From: Diogma glabrata
Lineage: Eukaryota > Arthropoda > Insecta > Diptera > Cylindrotomidae
Direction of reading: 5' to 3'
Length of the DNA stretch: 64,000 nt
NCBI GenBank assembly: GCA_963693315.1
Contig: OY856187.1
Location: forward strand, 41,281,242 to 41,345,241
Part shown: one piece after another, positions 58,061 through 64,000 of the stretch
How positions within the stretch are numbered: the stretch's first letter is position 1
Layout of the letters: each line of letters begins with the position of its first letter
The notes under the pieces: model-generated
Databases searched by the model: none
Seen by the model: the letters and a program-made list of their open reading frames with translations, nothing else
What the model was told of the DNA's origin: nothing
Program-made: the position numbers and the translations under genes

Positions 58061-60290
58061 AACACTTTAAATCTGTAACTTTGATATTGTTCATAATCTT
58101 TTTCTTCGGTAATAAGGTTCTAATGCAAATTCTTGGTTCATCAATGTTTCTAAGAAGCGGAAAAGAAACGTCAATTTCTAATTTTTGGAACATGTGAGGG
58201 CAGTTCTGCTATAATGCAAGCAGGTTTGTTTAATCATATATAAGCAATGCTTATATGTATCGTATTGGTGCTAATGCATAGAAATATGTACATATTTTAT
58301 ATAATTGCAAACCATAAGAACATATTTGTTGTAAATTAGAAATATGTATTTGTTAAAAAATAATTTAACATAATTTTCATATAAATGAACATATTTGTTT
58401 GTCACATTATACATTAACTATTCATTTTAATGATAATTCCGAAAAGTGGAAAAAAAATTGATCAAAGATAACTAAGCGAATAATGTTTTATTATTATAAA
58501 ATATGATTGATTTAGTAATTTCGTCTTTATTACCATACAGCATAAGGTTGATTTACTAATTTCGTCTTTATTACCATACAGCATAAGGGTTAAAATATAA
58601 CTTGAATCAGCGTAATGCGGTTTCTCGTTTAACACCCCATCAAAATATTTACAACGAGCGCAAAGAAGTATAACTTCAATTATTTATATAGCTTGCATGA
58701 AGCTATTTATAGTATTCCTTGTTAGAAAAACAAAACACAAGGTTAGATTAAATTTTATTTGTTTAACGTTTATGTAATTAAAATGCTAAAATAGTGTATC
58801 AATAACTCTAAAAACGTTTAAACAGTTTTAAACGTGAAAACGTTTTTGAAAAACATTTTTAAAGATTTTTTGCACGAGTTGTATATTCAATTCCGCTCCC
58901 TCATTTGCGAGAGCGGATTGCGTCTGTTACTCCATAGGGAATAAAAAATAACAAACCATCATAACAAATGATAGTTTTCTTGGAAACAGAAACATTTACG
59001 ATAAATTCAAACAAATAAATATAAAAACCGCCTACTATGATGGAACTTAAAATTTATAATTTTCGTTTTTCTTTAAATGATTAATGTCGTTTTCGATTGA
59101 AGAACAAGTTAATAACGAGTTCTTAACGAGTTCTTTTTTTCAATCGAACATACGAACATTCAGCGTTATTGTATGAGTAAATTGAATTGGTTATTTTATT
59201 AATTCTTTTATTTTGGTTTATTTGAAAAGCAATAAAAAAACAATTTATTTTGTGAAAAAAAAAAATTATTTCATAATATATATTGTTAAATAACTAAAAA
59301 TAAAATAAAATTATTAATATGATGCTGCGTTATAATTATAACATTTTGATTTTACGTTTGTAGTGTATACTTTTTGTCATAGTATGAGTAAAACTCAAAA
59401 ATAACTGAAAATAAAACTAGTTCTTCAAAAGGGGAAAAAATGCACAACTAGTTCAGAACTAGTTTTTTTATTTTGCTTCAATCGAACATGATTTGGAGGG
59501 GAAATAATTTTTTTGTATGGAAAAAAAAAGAACTAGTTATGAACTGGTTCTCAATCGAAAATGCTATTAGTTTAAGATTTTCGCTTAAAAGAGCAAGTCC
59601 TCAGTTATATGTAACCCTCAGGCTTTGCCCTCGGGGTCCAAACACACTTCGCGAGAAAAACATGCACTTCTCTCCCTTGGTGTATAATCTACTATTAATT
59701 TGCGAGAGGTGTTAGTATTAATACCAACGAGTATTTCCTATGTGGCAATATATATTATTCTTTGAAATTCAATGACTATTGACTGATGTCTCACCTGATA
59801 TCAAATACATATTTTGTTAGTGTATCAGAATTTTCAAAAACTTTGTTGTAATAAAACAATGTTTGAAAATATTTAATTACCACATCAATATCTGCACCTT
59901 TCCACAATGTCTTTTGAGCAAAGCAATCCTACTTAGACTTCATTGATCTATTGTCGTAGTTTAATATCTAGTAACACTATTCTTCAACTAGATTTTAGAG
60001 AAAGCCGAGTGTGCGCTTTGCTTTTTTGATGTCTACTTGCGTGAACAAAAATAGCCGTTTTAGGAGTGTAATTTTTTGCACTCGCAAAAAACATAAAATA
60101 TTGTAACGAGAAGTTGTAAAATAATACAATTGAACTTGTGAAAGCTCAATTCTTTCATAAAACTATGCACTCCTAGTTTTGGTCTTACATAGCTCACTAG
60201 ATTGGGAGGGGGGGGGGGGTTAAATTTAAGGCATTATGCCCCTTACAAAAATAAAGAGTGCTAAAAACCAATAATTTATCACATAAAATA
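58061..60290. other. Gene-free AT-rich sequence
   Basis: No supported gene. TGATTTA.TAATTTCGTCTTT with ACCATACAGCATAAGG is duplicated in tandem at 58507-58588 (51-bp unit). A GC-richer block CCCTCAGGCTTTGCCCTCGG at 59620 forms a short hairpin. A homopolymer of G lies at 60206-60219. Confidence 0.45.
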
Positions 60291-60293
60291 GAT

Positions 60294-60420
60294 ATTTAAG
60301 CATTAAGGGCAGTAAGAGTGTTTAACCGAATGAGGATATACGTTTTGAGATCGAGACAAAGTCGAGATCTCTAATATATCCGAAATCGGTAATACTCTTA
60401 ATGCCCAAAATGCTTATTAT
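60294..60420. repeat. 120-bp imperfect palindrome
   Basis: AAGCATTAAGGGCAGTAAGA faces TCTTAATGCCCAAAATGCTT, and GATATACG..GATCGAGAC faces GTCGAGATC..ATATATC around a centre near 60358. Likely a small snapback element. Confidence 0.7.
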
Positions 60421-60479
60421 ATTTTTTGCACGATCAATAAAAATTCAAAATATTTAAATAATAATAGTACATTATATAA

Positions 60480-60605
60480 CAAGGTTGAGAAGTAGGCTAT
60501 TATTGACCGAGAACTTTTAGATCCTGAGGCGCGTAGCGCCGAGGGATATAATGTTCGAGGTCTATATTAGTCTTTTCAACCGAAGTATATATAGAATTTT
60601 TTTAA
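60480..60605. repeat. Second snapback with GGCGCGTAGCGCC centre
   Basis: AAGGTTGAGAAGTAGGCTAT..GACCGAGAAC faces GTTCGAGGTCTATATTAGTC..TTTTCAACC, with the perfect short hairpin GGCGCGTAGCGCC at 60529-60541. It lies 60 bp from the previous palindrome. Confidence 0.65.
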
Positions 60606-61021
60606 CTACTAACTCTAATTATCATATTTGCTTTCATTAGATATTTATATTAGTCATTTTCCATTTCTTTTTTTATATATCTTAAAATATCAAGTAGCCT
60701 GGAAGTTCTAGTAATTCTGTTGGCCCTTTTACGGAGCCACGTATAATTGTTGGACCTTTGTTACTAGATATGTTATTCAAAGAAGTACTAAATATATTAT
60801 TCAGAAAAAAATTCTGTACAAATAAACGGGATAGCCGTGTTGCCCCTACATAAACCCGGTCTTGGGAACCTCTTATATACACTGACGGCTCTAGCCTAAC
60901 ATTCCCAGACGGAAATCAAAATTTGAATTCAATTCAAAATAAAAATAAATATATATATATATATATATATTAGACTGGTCGTTAAAAACTAAATTTTCCG
61001 AGACGCCCCCTAGAAAAATTC

Positions 61022-61675
61022 TTTGAGGTCAAAAAACCACAACGGCATTATTTTTTTTTTTTTAAATCAAAAGAACACGTGCCGCAAAATCGTCGAAGTT
61101 GATTTTTTGAAAAATTCGTAGATTTTTTCAAATATATCATAAAATATGCAGATGTCAAAAAAAATCACATGGATCATTTTTGTTGAAAATTTAATTTTCT
61201 ACAGAAAAGGTCCAAGTCATTTTTTCCCGAAAACGTATAGTTCTCATGATATTTTGAAAATGAACTTGTAAGTTTTCGTAATTTTTAAAAAACATAAAAA
61301 ATAAAGATGACGAAAAAGTCCTAATTTTCTTCTTATGCTATAGAATGAAATGTATAAAAAAATAATCGTGACAAAAAAAATCAAAATTAGTACTTTTTCG
61401 TCGAAATTTTCATCATTTGGTTTTACGAGTTTCGAAGAATTTCAAGTTTTATTTCAAAATATCATCAGAAATATAGGTTTTAGGAAAAAAATGACTTGGA
61501 CCTTTTTTGTAGAGAATTAAATTTCCTACAAAAATGATTATGTGATTTTTTTTTACATCTGCATATTTGATGAGATACTCACAATTTTATCAAAAAATAA
61601 ACTTCGATGATTTTGCGGCACGTGTTCTTTTGACTTAAAAAAAAAAAAAAATAGTGCCGTTGTGGTTTTTGTAAC
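61022..61675. mobile_element. Fold-back element, about 650 bp
   Basis: Arms of about 300 bp: AAAAAACCACAACGGCATTA at 61029 faces AATAGTGCCGTTGTGGTTTT at 61652; AAAGAACACGTGCCGCAAAA faces TTTTGCGGCACGTGTTCTTT; TGCAGATGTCAAAAAAAATC faces ATTTTTTTTTACATCTGCAT; AGGTCCAAGTCATTTTTT faces AAAAAATGACTTGGACCT. Centre near 61350. No ORF and no certain duplication. Confidence 0.85.
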
Positions 61676-61679
61676 GATC

Positions 61680-63188
61680 GCAATAATCACGAAACAATAA
61701 TAAAACCAAATTCATCTTCGTTTTCAATTCAATAAAAATGCATTTCATTAGTTTCCGTTCATTCTTACATTAATAATAATTTTAAAATTTTCTAAAACTT
61801 AACTGCTAGTTAAATTTTGAACATACTATAAAAAGCAAACGAACGTACTAAATTTTTATTTCCAATGCTAATGAACAGACGTCGTTGTTAATCATTACTG
61901 AATTTTCGGAGATTGCCCGATTTTGCTTTGACATCATAAGATGGAAAAATCAAAATCACATTTTGCAATTTCATAATTTAAAAATAATATTTCATTCCAT
62001 TTTTGCTTTTCAAAAGGATTACAACATCCAATAATCTATTTTAATTTATATAGATCAATGTCATTTGATAGTATTATTTAAACCTTGATGTGATAAATCA
62101 ATAATATTGTAATTCAAAAGTGATGTATTTAATTGCAATCAAGCAAATAAAAAAAGAAGTGTAAACAAAGAAAAATTCCAAGGTCGTTTTGTTTAATTGT
62201 TAGAATTGATTTCTAATTTTAATAACTTTTTTGTGAAAGCATTATTTATTGGCTGTAATTACAATGGAAGATTACACCCCGCTAAGTAGTTTACAGTGAT
62301 TTGTGTTTTTGTTTGTTCATCAAAAAGCTGATAATTTGGATGACAATTTCAATTATATTTTTTTATTTTATTTCATAGAAGGATAATTGTTGTCATTAAT
62401 TGTTAAATCTGCTTTATAAATTGTGGCAGTACATGAAGATAAAGTATCCACTGATGTTATCGAAAGTATGAATAGCAAGGATAACAGTGATCGAAGCTAT
62501 TACCACAGTTAGAGACAATCGTTTGTTTGATGGTTGTTCCGGTTGTTAAAACCGCATGGATTCAAAGGCAGATATATAAATGGGAAGTTAGAAGGTCAAA
62601 CGCTAGTCAAGGGATATTGGAAAATCAAACAAATAAATTAAAACAACAGAATATTGATGACAGCAATCAACAGTTACAACTAAGGTATTTATTATTAATA
62701 TTTATGTTAATTTTAATTTAGACATTACTTTTGTAATGTCGAGATAAACTAAGGAAAAAGATAATAAGAGATTCCCAAATCTCGGATTCGAATGGGAACG
62801 GTCTGTTCACTCCGAATTCCTTTAAGTACCGTAACATTACTATTAATTTCTTTGTGTATATATAATATGTGTATATATAATATAATAAATTGGCGTTCGA
62901 AACAAAGACCAGTAGGAGTCTGGTGTATTGGACCCTTGGATTTGGTTTTTTTTAAAGAACCGTAATGATTTTTTGTAATAACTAGGGCGTTGCCAACTGG
63001 TTATTTTGCGTAAAATAAATTGTCTTTCCGGTTATAACCAGTTTGGGTTGTTTTACATATATTTTTTTTCTTCTTTTGTCAAACCAGTTTATGGTTTTGT
63101 TTTTTTAATATTGTAAAAATATTTTATATACATTTGGAAGTTGAATATTTTATATAAAATTTGCAATAACCTTTGTTATTGGATTTCG
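61680..63188. other. Possible LTR/leader of a retrotransposon
   Basis: No gene. At 62890 TTGGCGTTCGAAACAAAGAC could be a primer-binding site (TGG start) just after an LTR end, followed by a leader to the ORF at 63216. No LTR start could be fixed and no second LTR lies in the window, so this is weak. Confidence 0.25.
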
Positions 63189-63215
63189 TATTATATATTT
63201 TGAATTTTGTTAAGA

Positions 63216-63773
63216 ATGTATACAATTATGAGGGGTCAGGGGTTATTAAGGAGGTGTCGGCCAGGTGGGTTTGAGCCCTGGATGAATGAAGTGGATGGGA
63301 GAGCGAATGAGGAGAGAAAAGAGAGAATGGTTGAGGCGAGGAATGTGGTGGATGAAATGATAAATGTGATTCTGGATGAAGTAAAACATAAAATATTTTT
63401 GGAATTAATGGATGATATTTATGAAGAAAAATATGATGAGTTTCTGGATAAATTGATTTGTGAGATAGTGAATGAGGAGTTGAATGGGGTGAATGAGGAA
63501 GCGGATGAGATGGATGAAGTGACTGAGGAAGTGAATGTGGGCTGGCGTGAGAGAAGGAGGATAAATAGAAATAGGAGCTCTCACCTGAAGAGGAAGGAGA
63601 GGAGAAGAAGGGAGAAGGAGAGTCGCTTGGTCGTGGAGCTGGGAGCTTCCTCGACCAAGAGTACTCAAATAGAGGAGCTGGTTGAGGTGGTTCCCATCTC
63701 ACCGACCATGCGACAGGTAGAGGAGTGGATTGGTCCACAGGAGGCCCCTGTTCCTCATTGTATAATTAGTTAA
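63216..63773 (+). CDS. Charged ORF, possible gag-like protein
   Basis: The first ATG is at 63216 (MYTIMRGQGLLRRCRPGGFE), giving about 185 residues; 63228 is an alternative start. An acidic, probably coiled-coil middle (EMINVILDEVKHKIFLELMD, NEELNGVNEEADEMDEV) is followed by an Arg/Lys-rich block (RERRRINRNRSSHLKRKERR) and ends TMRQVEEWIGPQEAPVPHC. Base composition is strikingly purine-rich and GC-rich compared with neighbours, on one strand only. I do not recognise the family; the acidic-then-basic layout and a possible primer-binding site upstream make an LTR-element gag plausible. A host gene exon is the alternative. Confidence 0.45.
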   Translation: MYTIMRGQGLLRRCRPGGFEPWMNEVDGRANEERKERMVEARNVVDEMINVILDEVKHKIFLELMDDIYEEKYDEFLDKLICEIVNEELNGVNEEADEMDEVTEEVNVGWRERRRINRNRSSHLKRKERRRREKESRLVVELGASSTKSTQIEELVEVVPISPTMRQVEEWIGPQEAPVPHCIIS

Positions 63774-64000
63774 GACTAATTTTTTTTTTAATTTTGAAAA
63801 AACCGTTTTGGGACAGCAATTTTTTTGGAGATTGTTTTTTGTGCTGTCATTTAGCTTTAGTAATACTAATTGTTTTTTTATTTTGGAAAAAAGAAAACCG
63901 TTTTGGGGAAGCAGTTTTTTTTTGAATTTTTTTTTATGCTACCACGTACATATTGTACATAATCCTGTACATATTTTTTTTATATATACATAGTACAATT
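63774..64000. other. Sequence downstream of the charged ORF
   Basis: Two near-repeats (AAAAAACCGTTTTGGG.A at 63798 and 63892, each followed by GCA.TTTTTTT) lie here. No ORF of note before the window edge. Confidence 0.4.

Noticed and set aside
63226..63738. Minus-strand Ser/Pro/His-rich ORF of 170 codons
   Set aside because: It is antisense to the charged ORF and its composition is explained by purine-rich codons on the other strand.

Overview
This is eukaryotic, AT-rich, repeat-dense genomic DNA, almost certainly from an insect. The evidence is three copies of an insect gustatory-receptor-like family (7tm_7 type), each with one long exon followed by two short C-terminal exons, set among Penelope-like, RTE-like and other non-LTR, mariner, hAT, Helitron and Crypton-like elements, SINE-like repeats with tRNA-like heads and very long AT and GA microsatellites. 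I cannot fix the order or species from sequence alone.

Layout. 1-1202: 3' part of a gustatory receptor gene (GR-a), cut by the window edge. 1.8-7.1 kb: AT microsatellites, a decayed Helitron helicase joined to a 122-bp tandem array, and a degraded Penelope-like element. 9.06-11.24 kb: a hAT element with TIRs, an 8-bp target duplication and a BED-finger remnant, carrying a second TIR element built of GATC-rich tandem repeats. 12.6-14.1 kb: a SINE-like repeat split by a 957-bp TIR element with a 6-bp duplication. 14.2-17.1 kb: a mariner whose TIRs enclose an internally deleted transposase plus about 2 kb of foreign sequence with a 173-bp array. 18.1-19.4 kb: complete gustatory receptor GR-b. 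19.66-20.24 kb: a Harbinger-like MITE. 22.1-23.7 kb: a tyrosine-recombinase (Crypton-like) gene with unusual flanking repeats. 25.4-33.2 kb: MITEs, a 63-bp minisatellite, SINE-like copies and palindromes. 33.4-37.0 kb: a degraded LINE. 38.2-39.4 kb: gustatory receptor GR-c, intact and in inverted orientation to GR-b. 42.2-45.6 kb: a near full-length RTE-clade LINE bounded by a 15-bp target duplication. 48.3-50.8 kb: an unusual TIR element with about 470-bp terminal repeats, carrying an internal RT fragment and a GA microsatellite. 52.0-52.5 kb: a dCMP deaminase pseudogene. 53.0-54.2 kb: another LINE fragment. 54.7-57.4 kb: a 629-bp higher-order tandem repeat. 57.7-58.1 kb: a possible chemoreceptor fragment. 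60.3-61.7 kb: hairpin and fold-back elements. 63.2-63.8 kb: a charged ORF that may be the gag of an LTR element running off the window.

The only genes that look functional are GR-b and GR-c, probably GR-a, and possibly the 63.2-kb ORF. They suggest a small chemoreceptor cluster that has been expanded and pulled apart by mobile elements. Insertion order can be read directly in several places: the 957-bp element is in a SINE-like repeat, the RTE is in an older LINE tail, the long-TIR element is in a palindrome-associated repeat, and the GATC-rich element is in the hAT. The six-frame translations, splice sites and repeat boundaries were read by eye. Percent identities and database matches were not computed.
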